DNA of 21,313 bases from Comamonadaceae bacterium (GTDB lineage: Bacteria > Pseudomonadota > Gammaproteobacteria > Burkholderiales > Burkholderiaceae_C), in the NCBI GenBank assembly GCA_947371775.1, contig CANBQX010000019.1, positions 1 to 21,313 of the forward strand, written 5' to 3'. A program made the position numbers and the translations under genes. The number at the start of each line of letters is the position of its first letter. Position 1 is the stretch's first letter. Under the pieces are notes generated by a model. It was not told the DNA's origin. It saw only the letters and a program-made list of their open reading frames with translations, and searched no databases. Shown piece after piece: positions 1-7,254 of this stretch.

Positions 1-1403
1 GAGTTGGCGCCGTTTTCCAACAAGCGGCGCACCAGGTAGGCCAGCAGGTCTTTGTGTGCGCCTACCGGGGCATAAACGCGGCAGGCCACGTTTGGATTTT
101 TGAGCACTTCGCGGTACACGCCCTCGCCCATGCCATGCAGGCGCTGCAATTCAAAGCGCAGTCTGGCCTTGCCCATACCTTGCACCGGTGCGCGCCCGGC
201 CAGTTGCAAGATTGCGGCAATGGTGGCCGCGTTGTGGGTGGCGAATTGGGGAAAGATCGCATCGGGCGCGTCCAGCAAAGCGCGGGCGCACGCCAGGTAG
301 GACACATCGGTGTGGTGCTTGTGGGTGAATACGGGGTAGTGCGGCAAGCCCAGCTCTTGGGCGCGTTTGATCTCTGCGTCCCAGTACGCCCCTTTGACCA
401 GGCGGCACATCAGCCGCACGCCATGTTGGCGTGCCAATGTGGTGACGTGGGCAATCAGCTCCAGCGCGCGGGTTTGGTAGGCCTGCAGGGCCAGCCCCAG
501 TCCTTGCCATTGGGGGTGGTGTTCCGCCACCTTGGCCACCAACATTTCCAGCACCTGCAGTGAGAGCTCCAGCCGGTCCACCTCTTCCGCATCGATGGTC
601 AGGTTTATGTTGGCGTGTGCAGCCTGTTCGCACAGTCCCCAAACGCGGGGAACCAGCTCTGTGAGCACGCGCTGACTTTGGGCATCTTCATAGCGCGGGT
701 GCAAGGCACTGAGTTTGATGCTGATGCCGTCCTTGCGCTCGGGCCCCGCCGAGGCGTCCGCGTGGCGGGCCATGGTGGCAATCGCGTCGCTGTAGCTTTG
801 CAGATAGCGCAGTGCATCGGCGTCGGTGCGCGCGCCTTCGCCGAGCATGTCGTAGGAAAACGTCAGCCCGCCCGCGCTGCCATTGCGCGCGCTTTGGGCT
901 TCTTTCAGAGCCTCCGCCATGGTTTGCCCCAGCACAAACTGCCGCCCCAGCAGCTGCACCGCACGCAGCGTGGCAGCGACCACGGTTTTGGCGCCGAGCT
1001 TGCCCATCAGACCGGGTGCAGCGTCTTGCGGCAGAAAGTGTTTGGACAAGGCAATGGCCGCGCTGGAAATGCGCGAGAGCAGTTGGTTGCCACTGTCGGC
1101 AAAGTCGGCGCGACCGAGCTGGTCTGCGGTCAACGCAATGGCGGTGTCCATGTCGGGCACCCGCAGCAGCGCCTCGGCCAGGCGCATCAAGGCCAGCCCT
1201 TCGGCGCTGGAGATCGGGTATTCCTTGAGCAGGCTCTCCATGGCCCAAAACGGCGGTGGGTTGTCGCGCACGGCCTGCACCCAGGGGGCGGCTACCCGCG
1301 CCGCAGCGGCCCAATCCAAGGCGCTTTCCAGGGCTTGCAGGCGGTCGGCCACGATGTCGGATTCGGGTCGGTAGGGCTGGGGCAGGCGTTGCATCACGGT
1401 CAT
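1..1403 (-). CDS. putA: Proline dehydrogenase / PutA, N-terminal part (runs off window)
   Basis: Reading the minus strand from ATG at 1403 gives 467 residues without a stop up to the window edge. The protein oxidises L-proline to pyrroline-5-carboxylate using FAD, and in the full PutA a second domain completes the conversion to glutamate. Visible proline-dehydrogenase marks are FSYDMLGEGA, DGISIKLSALHPRY, the LTIDAEE strand, RLVKGAYWD (about residues 334-342) and, at the very end, YAPVGAHKDLLAYLVRRLLE, whose paired arginines bind the substrate carboxylate in this family. The region before the catalytic barrel is helical (KEYPISSAEGLALMRLAEALLRVPD), as in PutA proteins. Residues 1-20 do not look like the ribbon-helix-helix DNA-binding domain of the trifunctional E. 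coli-type PutA, so this should be the bifunctional type. The aldehyde dehydrogenase half would lie outside the window and is not seen. The gene is divergent from an Lrp-family regulator that probably controls it. Confidence 0.93.
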   Translation of the reverse strand, partial: MTVMQRLPQPYRPESDIVADRLQALESALDWAAAARVAAPWVQAVRDNPPPFWAMESLLKEYPISSAEGLALMRLAEALLRVPDMDTAIALTADQLGRADFADSGNQLLSRISSAAIALSKHFLPQDAAPGLMGKLGAKTVVAATLRAVQLLGRQFVLGQTMAEALKEAQSARNGSAGGLTFSYDMLGEGARTDADALRYLQSYSDAIATMARHADASAGPERKDGISIKLSALHPRYEDAQSQRVLTELVPRVWGLCEQAAHANINLTIDAEEVDRLELSLQVLEMLVAKVAEHHPQWQGLGLALQAYQTRALELIAHVTTLARQHGVRLMCRLVKGAYWDAEIKRAQELGLPHYPVFTHKHHTDVSYLACARALLDAPDAIFPQFATHNAATIAAILQLAGRAPVQGMGKARLRFELQRLHGMGEGVYREVLKNPNVACRVYAPVGAHKDLLAYLVRRLLENGAN

Positions 1404-1504
1404 GGCAGAACTCGGTCCTTGGTGGATGTAGAAAGCGCTATGTTCTTGCCTTTTATAGAAAATAATTCACTAAAATTTGCACCATAACCAGTCAAATATC
1501 CAGC
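1404..1504. promoter_or_regulatory. AT-rich divergent putA / Lrp-regulator control region
   Basis: These 101 bp lie between two divergent starts and are far more AT-rich than the flanking genes, especially about 1450-1480 (TTTATAGAAAATAATTCACT and onwards). A plus-strand -10-like TAAAAT sits at 1471-1476 with TTGCCT at 1446-1451, a long 19-bp spacer. No clear Shine-Dalgarno precedes the regulator ATG. Lrp-type proteins favour AT-rich, imperfectly symmetrical sites, so the region is the natural place for autoregulation and for control of putA. The exact sites are not resolved by eye. Confidence 0.45.
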
Positions 1505-1984
1505 ATGCAAAGCACATCCCACGATTTAGACCGCACCGATTTGAAAATTCTGCGGGCGCTGCAGGCCGACGGCCGTATCTCCAACCTCAAGCTGGCCGAA
1601 GCCGTGTCGCTGTCGCCCACGGCGGTGCTGGCCCGGGTGCAACGGCTGACCAAGGAGGGTTACCTGCTGGGCTACGAGGCGCACTTGAACCCGCTCAAGC
1701 TGGGCGCCGGGCTGATGGTGTTTGTGGAAGTGCTGTTGGACCGCACCACCCCCAATGTGTTTGAGGCCTTCAAGGCGGCCGTTCAGGTGCGTCCCGAAAT
1801 CATGGAGTGCCACATGGTGGCGGGTGGCTTTGACTACCTGCTCAAAACCCGCATGGCGGACATGGGCGCCTACCGCGAATTTGCGGGCACGGTGCTGTGG
1901 CAGCTCCCCGGCGTGCGCGAAACCCGCACCTACCCGGTGATGGAAGAGGTCAAAAACACCACCCGCCTGCCCCTGGCAGGTTAG
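1505..1984 (+). CDS. Lrp/AsnC-family transcriptional regulator (PutR/BkdR-like)
   Basis: The 159-residue protein has the full Lrp/AsnC layout. Residues about 8-60 form the N-terminal helix-turn-helix (LDRTDLKILRALQADGRISN, then LAEAVSLSPTAVLARVQRL). A linker (GYEAHLNPLKLG) follows, then the RAM ligand-binding/oligomerisation domain (MVFVEVLLDRT, ECHMVAGGFDYLLKTR, LPGVRETRTYPVMEEVK). The GGFDYLL motif and the VMEEVKNTT ending are typical of the subgroup that activates proline or branched-chain amino-acid catabolism. Divergent placement 101 bp from putA points to a PutR-like activator of proline use; this is inferred from context. Its stop codon overlaps the stop of the convergent yggS gene in the string TTAG (1981-1984), so no terminator fits between them. 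Confidence 0.93.
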   Translation: MQSTSHDLDRTDLKILRALQADGRISNLKLAEAVSLSPTAVLARVQRLTKEGYLLGYEAHLNPLKLGAGLMVFVEVLLDRTTPNVFEAFKAAVQVRPEIMECHMVAGGFDYLLKTRMADMGAYREFAGTVLWQLPGVRETRTYPVMEEVKNTTRLPLAG

Positions 1985-2670
1985 GCGCGGCCGCCGAAAA
2001 TCGCTGAACCCACGCGCACCAGGGTGCTGCCGGCCTGGACGGCAGCTTCCAGGTCTGCACTCATGCCCATGGACAAGGTGTCAAGATCCAGACCGCTGGC
2101 GCACATATCGTCAAACAGCGCTTTGGCTGCCTGGTGGACCGCCAACGCCGCCGCAAAGTCCGGCGCGGGTTCCGGAATCGTCATCAGGCCGCGCAAGCGC
2201 AGATGGGGCAGGCCTGCCACGGCCTGCGCCAGCGCCAGTGCCTCCGTCGGTGGGACGCCAGCTTTGCCCGCCCCGCCGTCGATGTTGACCTGAATGCACA
2301 CGTTCAGTGGCGCCAATCCTGCCGGGCGCTGGTCGCTCAGGCGCTGTGCAATTTTGAGGCGGTCTACGCTGTGCACCCAATCGAAATGCTCCGCCACCAG
2401 GCGGGTTTTGTTGCCCTGTACCGGTCCGATGCAATGCCAGGTGAGTCCCAGGGCCGCCAAAGCAGTGATTTTTTCAACACCTTCTTGGATGTAGTTTTCA
2501 CCAAAGTCCTTCTGCCCCAGGGCGGCAGCCTGCGCGACGGCTGCAGCAGAAAAGGTCTTGGAAACCGCCAAAAGCTGCACCGAGTGGCGCGCGCGCCCAG
2601 CCGTATGGCAGGCCGCGTCAATGCGTGAGTTCACCGTTTGCAGGGCAGTTTCAATGGTCATGGTAATCAT
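1981..2670 (-). CDS. yggS: YggS-family PLP homeostasis protein (PLPBP)
   Basis: The 229-residue protein is a single-domain alanine-racemase-fold PLP-binding protein without known enzymatic activity; the family buffers pyridoxal phosphate and affects amino-acid and keto-acid balance. The PLP lysine lies in LLAVSKTFSAAAV (K38). Other family marks are DFGENYIQEGVEKI, WHCIGPVQGNK, VNIDGGAGKAG, LRGLMTIPEP, LSMGMSADLEAAVQAGSTLVRVGSAIFG. Note VQGNK where most relatives have LQxNK. Start: the ATG at 2670 is used here; an in-frame ATG at 2661 (MTIETALQ) is equally plausible, and neither has a good ribosome-binding site. The gene is divergent from pilT, an arrangement kept in many gamma- and betaproteobacteria, and its 3' end overlaps the Lrp-regulator gene tail to tail. 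Confidence 0.95.
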   Translation of the reverse strand: MITMTIETALQTVNSRIDAACHTAGRARHSVQLLAVSKTFSAAAVAQAAALGQKDFGENYIQEGVEKITALAALGLTWHCIGPVQGNKTRLVAEHFDWVHSVDRLKIAQRLSDQRPAGLAPLNVCIQVNIDGGAGKAGVPPTEALALAQAVAGLPHLRLRGLMTIPEPAPDFAAALAVHQAAKALFDDMCASGLDLDTLSMGMSADLEAAVQAGSTLVRVGSAIFGGRA

Positions 2671-2671
2671 T

Positions 2672-2685
2672 GCGATAATTGTCGC
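2672..2685. promoter_or_regulatory. 14-bp imperfect palindrome between yggS and pilT
   Basis: GCGATAATTGTCGC matches its own reverse complement at 12 of 14 positions. It sits directly before the yggS start and about 62 bp before the pilT start. Symmetry and position suggest an operator or part of a divergent promoter, but no regulator can be assigned from the sequence. Confidence 0.3.
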
Positions 2686-2734
2686 TTAGGGTAACAAAGC
2701 ATGAGGCCGACTGATTCCGGCGCCCGCCGACCCC

Positions 2735-2740
2735 AAGGAG
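2735..2740 (+). promoter_or_regulatory. Shine-Dalgarno of pilT, fixes the GTG start
   Basis: AAGGAG is followed by six T residues and then GTG at 2747. Spacing and strength support the GTG as the start of pilT, and the encoded N-terminus (DIAQLLAFSVKSKASDLHLS) matches the family start. Confidence 0.75.
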
Positions 2741-2746
2741 TTTTTT

Positions 2747-3790
2747 GTGGACATTGCACAACTGTTGGCGTTTAGTGTGAAAAGCAAGGCCTCGGACTTG
2801 CATCTGTCCGCGGGCCTGCCACCCATGCTGCGCATCCATGGCGACATCCGGCGCCTAAATTTGCCGCCGCTTTCGCACAAAGAAGTCCATTCCATGGTCT
2901 ACGACGTGATGACGGATGCCCAGCGCAAGCGTTACGAGGAGGAGTTGGAAATTGACTTTTCCTTTGAGCTGGAAGGGCTGTCACGCTTTCGCGTGAACGC
3001 ATTCAACCAATTGCGTGGCGCGGGTGCAGTGTTTCGTGCCATTCCCAGCAAAATTTTGAATCTGGTCGAACTGGGTGCCCCCGCCTTGTTTGCCGAACTC
3101 GCGCTCAAACCGCGGGGTCTGGTGTTGGTGACCGGGCCCACGGGCTCAGGCAAGTCCACGACCTTGGCCGCCATGGTCAACCACCTTAACGAATACCACA
3201 GCGGCCACATTCTTACCATCGAAGATCCGGTGGAGTTTGTGCACGTCTCCAAGAACTGCGTGATTAACCAGCGCGAAGTGGGGCCCCACACCCACGGCTT
3301 CTCTCAAGCCCTGCGTTCGGCCTTGCGTGAGGACCCGGACGTGATTCTGGTGGGTGAGTTGCGCGATCTGGAGACCATCCGCCTGGCCATGACGGCTGCC
3401 GAGACCGGGCATTTGGTGTTTGGCACGCTGCACACCTCAAGTGCCGCCAAAACCATGGACCGGATCATCGACGTCTTTCCTGGCGACGAAAAAGAAATGC
3501 TGCGCGCCATGCTGTCCGAGTCGCTGCAGGCCGTCATTTCGCAAACCTTGTGCAAAACGGTGGAAGGCGACAGCCGGATTGCAGCGCACGAGATACTGCT
3601 GGGAACCAACGCGGTTCGCAATCTGATTCGCGAGTCCAAAATCGCCCAAATCTATTCGGCCATCCAAACCGGCAACAGCGTGGGCATGCAGACTTTGGAC
3701 CAGTCTTTGTCAGATCTGGTGCGCGCCAAACGCATCCATCCGTCCGAAGCACGCAGCAAAGCCAAAGTGCCAGAGAACTTCCCTGGCTAA
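2747..3790 (+). CDS. pilT: Type IV pilus retraction ATPase PilT
   Basis: This 347-residue cytoplasmic hexameric ATPase drives pilus retraction for twitching motility and DNA uptake. The N-terminal PAS-like domain starts with SKASDLHLSAGLPPMLRIHG. The RecA-like domain carries Walker A GPTGSGKST (residues 130-138), the Asp box around ILTIEDPVEF (156-164), Walker B with DPDVILVGELRD (196-207) and the His box AETGHLVFGTLHT (218-230). The C-terminal AVRNLIRE (289-296) is the PilT-specific retraction motif (AIRNLIRE in most homologues). Length is normal for PilT. The start is GTG with AAGGAG six bases upstream. It is followed after 33 bp by pilU and is probably co-transcribed with it; the yggS | pilT-pilU order supports the assignment. 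Confidence 0.98.
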   Translation: MDIAQLLAFSVKSKASDLHLSAGLPPMLRIHGDIRRLNLPPLSHKEVHSMVYDVMTDAQRKRYEEELEIDFSFELEGLSRFRVNAFNQLRGAGAVFRAIPSKILNLVELGAPALFAELALKPRGLVLVTGPTGSGKSTTLAAMVNHLNEYHSGHILTIEDPVEFVHVSKNCVINQREVGPHTHGFSQALRSALREDPDVILVGELRDLETIRLAMTAAETGHLVFGTLHTSSAAKTMDRIIDVFPGDEKEMLRAMLSESLQAVISQTLCKTVEGDSRIAAHEILLGTNAVRNLIRESKIAQIYSAIQTGNSVGMQTLDQSLSDLVRAKRIHPSEARSKAKVPENFPG

Positions 3791-3823
3791 GACGCCTGCA
3801 ACTGCACTCCAAGGAATACGCAC

Positions 3824-4960
3824 ATGACCCGCGACCAAGCCTCCCAATTGATATCGGATTTGCTCAAGCTCATGGTGACGAAAAACGGCAGTGATTTGTT
3901 TGTCACCGCCGACTTTCCGCCTGCCATGAAGATCGATGGCGTGATGACCCGCGCCTCGGCCCAAACCTTGAAGGCTGACCACACCGTATTGCTGGTGCGG
4001 GCTTTGATGAACGACCGCCAGGCGGCAGATTTTGAGCGCACCAAGGAAAGCAATTTTGCAATTTCACCCACAGGCCTGGGACGTTTTCGTGTCAATGCTT
4101 TTGTGCAATTGGGCAAAGTGGGCATGGTGCTGCGGGTGATCCCCACCACACCGCCCACGATCGACGGTCTGGGCTTGCCCCGCATCCTGAAAGACGTGGC
4201 ACTGTACAGCCGGGGTTTGGTGGTGTTGGCCGGCGCCAGCGGCTCGGGCAAATCCACAGCGCTTGCCGCCATGGTGGACTGGCGCAACGAGAAGTCCTTT
4301 GGTCACATCATCACCGTCGAAGACCCCGTGGAGTTTGTTCATCCTCACAAGAACTGCATCGTGACCCAGCGTGAGGTCGGTCTTGATACCGACAGCTGGG
4401 ACTCGGCGCTGAAGAACACCCTGCGCCAGGCGCCCGACGTGATCGTCATGGGCGAATTGCGCGATAGCGAATCGATGGAGCTGGCGATTGCCTTTGCCGA
4501 AACCGGGCACTTGTGCATCGCTACATTGCACGCCAATAGCGCCAACCAGGCATTGGACCGCATCATCAACTTTTTGCCCAACGAGCGCCGGCCGCAGCTG
4601 CTGATGGATTTGTCGCTGAACATGCGCGCCATTATTTCGCAGCGCCTGGTGCCCCAGGCCAGTGGCAAAGGACGCGCGTCGGCGGTTGAAATACTGTTGA
4701 ATTCCTCCACCGTGGCGGACCTGGTGCGAAAAGGTGAAGTGCCCGAAGTCAAAGATGTCATGCGAAAGAGCCGTGAGATGGGCATGCAGACCTTTGACCA
4801 AGCGCTCTTTGATTTGTACGAGTCGCGTACCATCAGCTACCAAGATGCATTGCGCAACGCCGACTCCATCAATGACCTGCGCTTAGAAATCAAGCTGCAC
4901 AGCAAAGACACCCGTGAAACCGACCTGAGTTCAGGCACGGAACATCTCGAACTTATTTAA
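3824..4960 (+). CDS. pilU: Type IV pilus retraction ATPase paralogue PilU
   Basis: The 378-residue PilT paralogue acts with PilT as an accessory retraction motor. It has Walker A GASGSGKST (137-145; many relatives have T in place of the first S), HIITVEDPVEFVHP, the Walker B/Asp region APDVIVMGELRDSESMEL and the His box AETGHLCIATLHANSANQALDRI. The tail after EMGMQTFDQALFDLY is longer than in PilT and ends in an acidic, polar stretch typical of PilU. It lacks the PilT RNLIRE retraction motif, having VADLVRKGEV instead. A ribosome-binding site AAGGA (3811-3815) precedes the ATG. It lies 33 bp after pilT and 22 bp before a dehydrogenase gene, suggesting a three-gene transcript. Confidence 0.97.
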   Translation: MTRDQASQLISDLLKLMVTKNGSDLFVTADFPPAMKIDGVMTRASAQTLKADHTVLLVRALMNDRQAADFERTKESNFAISPTGLGRFRVNAFVQLGKVGMVLRVIPTTPPTIDGLGLPRILKDVALYSRGLVVLAGASGSGKSTALAAMVDWRNEKSFGHIITVEDPVEFVHPHKNCIVTQREVGLDTDSWDSALKNTLRQAPDVIVMGELRDSESMELAIAFAETGHLCIATLHANSANQALDRIINFLPNERRPQLLMDLSLNMRAIISQRLVPQASGKGRASAVEILLNSSTVADLVRKGEVPEVKDVMRKSREMGMQTFDQALFDLYESRTISYQDALRNADSINDLRLEIKLHSKDTRETDLSSGTEHLELI

Positions 4961-4982
4961 TAGCCACAGCGAACCCAACTTT

Positions 4983-5900
4983 ATGACCCACGCTTCTTCT
5001 GTCAACGCCAAGACCTATACGCCCAGTGCACCGCAAAAGGTCGCCTTTCTGGGCCTGGGCGTCATGGGGTATCCCATGGCCGGCCATTTGGCACGTGCTG
5101 GCCACCAGGTGACGGTTTACAACCGCACGGCAGCCAAATCCCAAGCCTGGGTTGCTGAGTTTGGTTCCGCCCATGCGCATGCAGCCACCCCCCGCGAAGC
5201 AGCATTGCAAGCCGACATCGTGTTTTGCTGCGTCGGCAACGACGACGATTTGCGTTCGGTAACACTGGGCGCCAACGGGGCCTTTGCTGGCATGCGCGAG
5301 GGTGCTGTGTTCGTGGACCACACCACGGCTTCTGCCACCGTGGCGCGCGAGCTGAATGCCGCTGCGCGCACCTTGGGCCTGCAGTTTGTCGACGCCCCCG
5401 TCAGCGGCGGTCAGGCCGGTGCCCAAAACGGGATGTTGACCGTCATGTGCGGTGGCGATACTGCTGCCTTTGATGCCGTGCAGGCCACGGGCATGGCGTT
5501 TTCACGCGCATTCACTTTGTTGGGTGACAGCGGCGCCGGCCAGTTGGCCAAGATGGTGAACCAGATCGCGATTGCAGGGCTGGTGCAGGGTTTGAGCGAA
5601 GCGGTCGCCTTTGGTCAGCATGCGGGCCTGGACATGAACCAGGTGCTCGACGTCATTGGCAAGGGCGCAGCGCAAAGCTGGCAAATGGACAACCGTGGCA
5701 AAACCATGGTGGCCGACAAGTTTGATTTCGGTTTTGCCGTGGACTGGATGCGCAAAGACTTAGGTCTGGTGCTCGAAGAAGCCAAGCGCAACGGTGCCCG
5801 CGTGCCGGTGACGGCGCTGGTGGACCAGTTTTATGCCGACGTCCAGCAGATGGGCGGTCGGCGCTGGGACACCTCCAGCTTGATCAAGCGCTTGAAATAA
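4983..5900 (+). CDS. NAD(P)-dependent 3-hydroxyisobutyrate dehydrogenase-family oxidoreductase
   Basis: The 305-residue protein belongs to the beta-hydroxyacid dehydrogenase family (3-hydroxyisobutyrate, tartronate semialdehyde and related acids). The nucleotide-binding start is VAFLGLGVMGYPMAGHLARAGH (about 20-41), giving GxGxxG. The substrate motif DAPVSGGQAGAQNG is at 137-150 and the catalytic lysine region GAGQLAKMVNQ places Lys at 190. The C-terminal helical domain includes KDLGLVLEEAK. A non-family extension of about 18 residues precedes the Rossmann fold. The substrate cannot be told from sequence alone. It follows pilU by 22 bp with no convincing ribosome-binding site, so translation may depend on pilU readthrough; a link to pili is not expected. 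Confidence 0.9.
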   Translation: MTHASSVNAKTYTPSAPQKVAFLGLGVMGYPMAGHLARAGHQVTVYNRTAAKSQAWVAEFGSAHAHAATPREAALQADIVFCCVGNDDDLRSVTLGANGAFAGMREGAVFVDHTTASATVARELNAAARTLGLQFVDAPVSGGQAGAQNGMLTVMCGGDTAAFDAVQATGMAFSRAFTLLGDSGAGQLAKMVNQIAIAGLVQGLSEAVAFGQHAGLDMNQVLDVIGKGAAQSWQMDNRGKTMVADKFDFGFAVDWMRKDLGLVLEEAKRNGARVPVTALVDQFYADVQQMGGRRWDTSSLIKRLK

Positions 5901-5916
5901 GCAAAAGGTGGCAAGG

Positions 5917-5940
5917 GCGGCGGGGCTGTGCCACCGCCGC
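5917..5940. terminator. GC-rich hairpin between convergent genes
   Basis: GCGGCGG (5917-5923) pairs with CCGCCGC (5934-5940). An inner GGC/GCC pair continues the stem around a TGT loop with one bulged A. It lies in the 48-bp gap between the convergent dehydrogenase and BON lipoprotein genes. Neither side has a strong T run close to the stem (TATTTTT starts about 9 bases after it on the plus strand), so it is a plausible but weak bidirectional terminator. Confidence 0.45.
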
Positions 5941-5948
5941 AACACGGC

Positions 5949-6611
5949 TTATTTTTGCGTTATGGGTGGTGCGATGCGGGCGAGTTCTTCCTCGCTGATG
6001 ATGTCGAGCACCCGCACCATCTTTTTCACACCGGAAACACCCGTCACCACGTCGGTTACACGTTTGGCTTCGCGTGCTGTCACGCGGCCCATGACATAAA
6101 CCACGCCGCGCTCGGTGACAATTTTGAAGGCGTTGGTCGTCAAGTCTTTGGCGTCAAAGATCGCTGCCGTGACGCGGCCGTTGGTAATGAGGTCGCTGGA
6201 GCGCTCGCTGAAGCTGGAGTTGCCCATGACGTCGAGCTCATTGAGCACGGTACTGACATTTTCCACATCCTTGACCAACTTTTCAGCCAATGCTTTGTCT
6301 TGTGCGCTGGGCACTTCACCGGTGATGAGCACCTGGCGGTTGTAGCTGTTGACGCTGATGTGCCCACGTTCGCCGATATTCTGGCGAATCTGACCGCCCG
6401 CCTTGAGTTCAATGTTTTTGTCTTCGAGCTGGGTGCCCGAGCTGCGGCGATCGGACGCCACGATGCCTGTCATCAGCGCACCACCGGCTGCCAGCGGAAA
6501 GCAGCCACTCAAAGTCAGCACACTGCCTAAGAGCACCGTGCCCAATGCGACAGGGCGCATAGCACCCCAAAGGCCTGTGTGGGAAGGGGAGTTCACCGTG
6601 TTTTTCATCAT
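5949..6611 (-). CDS. Dual BON-domain outer-membrane lipoprotein (DolP/YraP-like)
   Basis: The 220-residue protein has a signal segment (VALGTVLLGSVLTLSGC) with lipobox LSGC, so Cys37 should be lipidated. Two BON domains follow: about 63-130 (QIRQNIGERGHISVNSYNRQ, VLITGEVPSAQDKALAEKLV) and about 138-208 (SDLITNGRVTAAIFDAKDL, VVYVMGRVTAREAKRVTDVV). This is the architecture of E. coli DolP (YraP), an outer-membrane-associated lipoprotein that binds anionic phospholipids and helps envelope integrity and BAM function. The start overlaps the stop of the upstream SIS-protein gene in ATGA (6608-6611); a second ATG follows immediately. The yraN-diaA-dolP order matches the E. coli neighbourhood and supports the assignment. 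Confidence 0.92.
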   Translation of the reverse strand: MMKNTVNSPSHTGLWGAMRPVALGTVLLGSVLTLSGCFPLAAGGALMTGIVASDRRSSGTQLEDKNIELKAGGQIRQNIGERGHISVNSYNRQVLITGEVPSAQDKALAEKLVKDVENVSTVLNELDVMGNSSFSERSSDLITNGRVTAAIFDAKDLTTNAFKIVTERGVVYVMGRVTAREAKRVTDVVTGVSGVKKMVRVLDIISEEELARIAPPITQK

Positions 6612-7204
6612 GAATTTTCCTGGTCGCCCATCAGTTGGGCATCAACGCCATCGCAAATGCAGTGGAGGGTTAAAAGGTGAACTTCCTGTATGCGTGCGGT
6701 GCGCTCATGCGGCACGCAAATGTGGATGTCGGTGTCGCGCAGCGCTTGGTTCATTTTGCCGCCACCGCGACCCGTGAGGGCCACGACCACCATGTCGCGC
6801 TCATGCGCAGCCTGCACCGCAGCCAGCACATTGGCCGAGTTGCCGCTGGTCGTAATGGCCAGCAATACGTCGCCGCTTTGACCCAGTGCCCGCACCTGGC
6901 GCGAGAAGATCACGTTGAAGTCGTAGTCGTTGGCAATGGCAGTGATGATGGAGGTGTCCGTCGTCAGGGCGATGGCACCCAGCTCCGGGCGCTCGCGCTC
7001 AAAACGCCCGACAAATTCCGCTGCGAAGTGCTGCGCGTCTGCGGCAGAGCCGCCGTTGCCACAGGCCAGCACCTTGCCGTCGCTGGTGACGCTGGCCAGA
7101 ATGGCCTGAATCGCCTGCGCAATCGGCTTGCTCAAGACCTGCGCGGCCTGGTATTTCAGGTCTGCGCTGTCGATGAAATGCTGCTCAATTCGTTGTTCAA
7201 TCAT
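6608..7204 (-). CDS. SIS-domain protein, DiaA / phosphoheptose isomerase (GmhA) family
   Basis: The 198-residue protein has one SIS domain. Key motifs are CGNGGSAADAQHFAAEFVGRF (from residue 48), ALTTDTSIITAIANDY, AITTSGNSANVL (116-127) and RIQEVHLLTLHCICD. DiaA stimulates DnaA assembly at oriC; GmhA isomerises sedoheptulose 7-phosphate for LPS heptose. Context (between yraN and a dolP-like gene, near rsmI) and the N-terminus MIEQRIEQHF, like MQERIKACF in DiaA, favour DiaA. However, Glu63 (AAEF) and the Q173/H176 pair (IQEVH) sit where GmhA has its catalytic residues, so isomerase activity is possible. An rfaE2-type heptose gene exists elsewhere in this window, which leaves the question open. 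It lies 50 bp after yraN and overlaps the BON gene by 4 bp. Confidence 0.9.
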   Translation of the reverse strand: MIEQRIEQHFIDSADLKYQAAQVLSKPIAQAIQAILASVTSDGKVLACGNGGSAADAQHFAAEFVGRFERERPELGAIALTTDTSIITAIANDYDFNVIFSRQVRALGQSGDVLLAITTSGNSANVLAAVQAAHERDMVVVALTGRGGGKMNQALRDTDIHICVPHERTARIQEVHLLTLHCICDGVDAQLMGDQENS

Positions 7205-7254
7205 GGCGGCAATGATACCGCGCCACTGTGAAACCCTTGCACGTCAGCACCTGC

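Noticed and set aside
615..1487. 290-codon plus-strand frame across the putA N-terminal region
   Set aside because: Minus-strand translation gives a clear proline dehydrogenase, so this is its antisense shadow.
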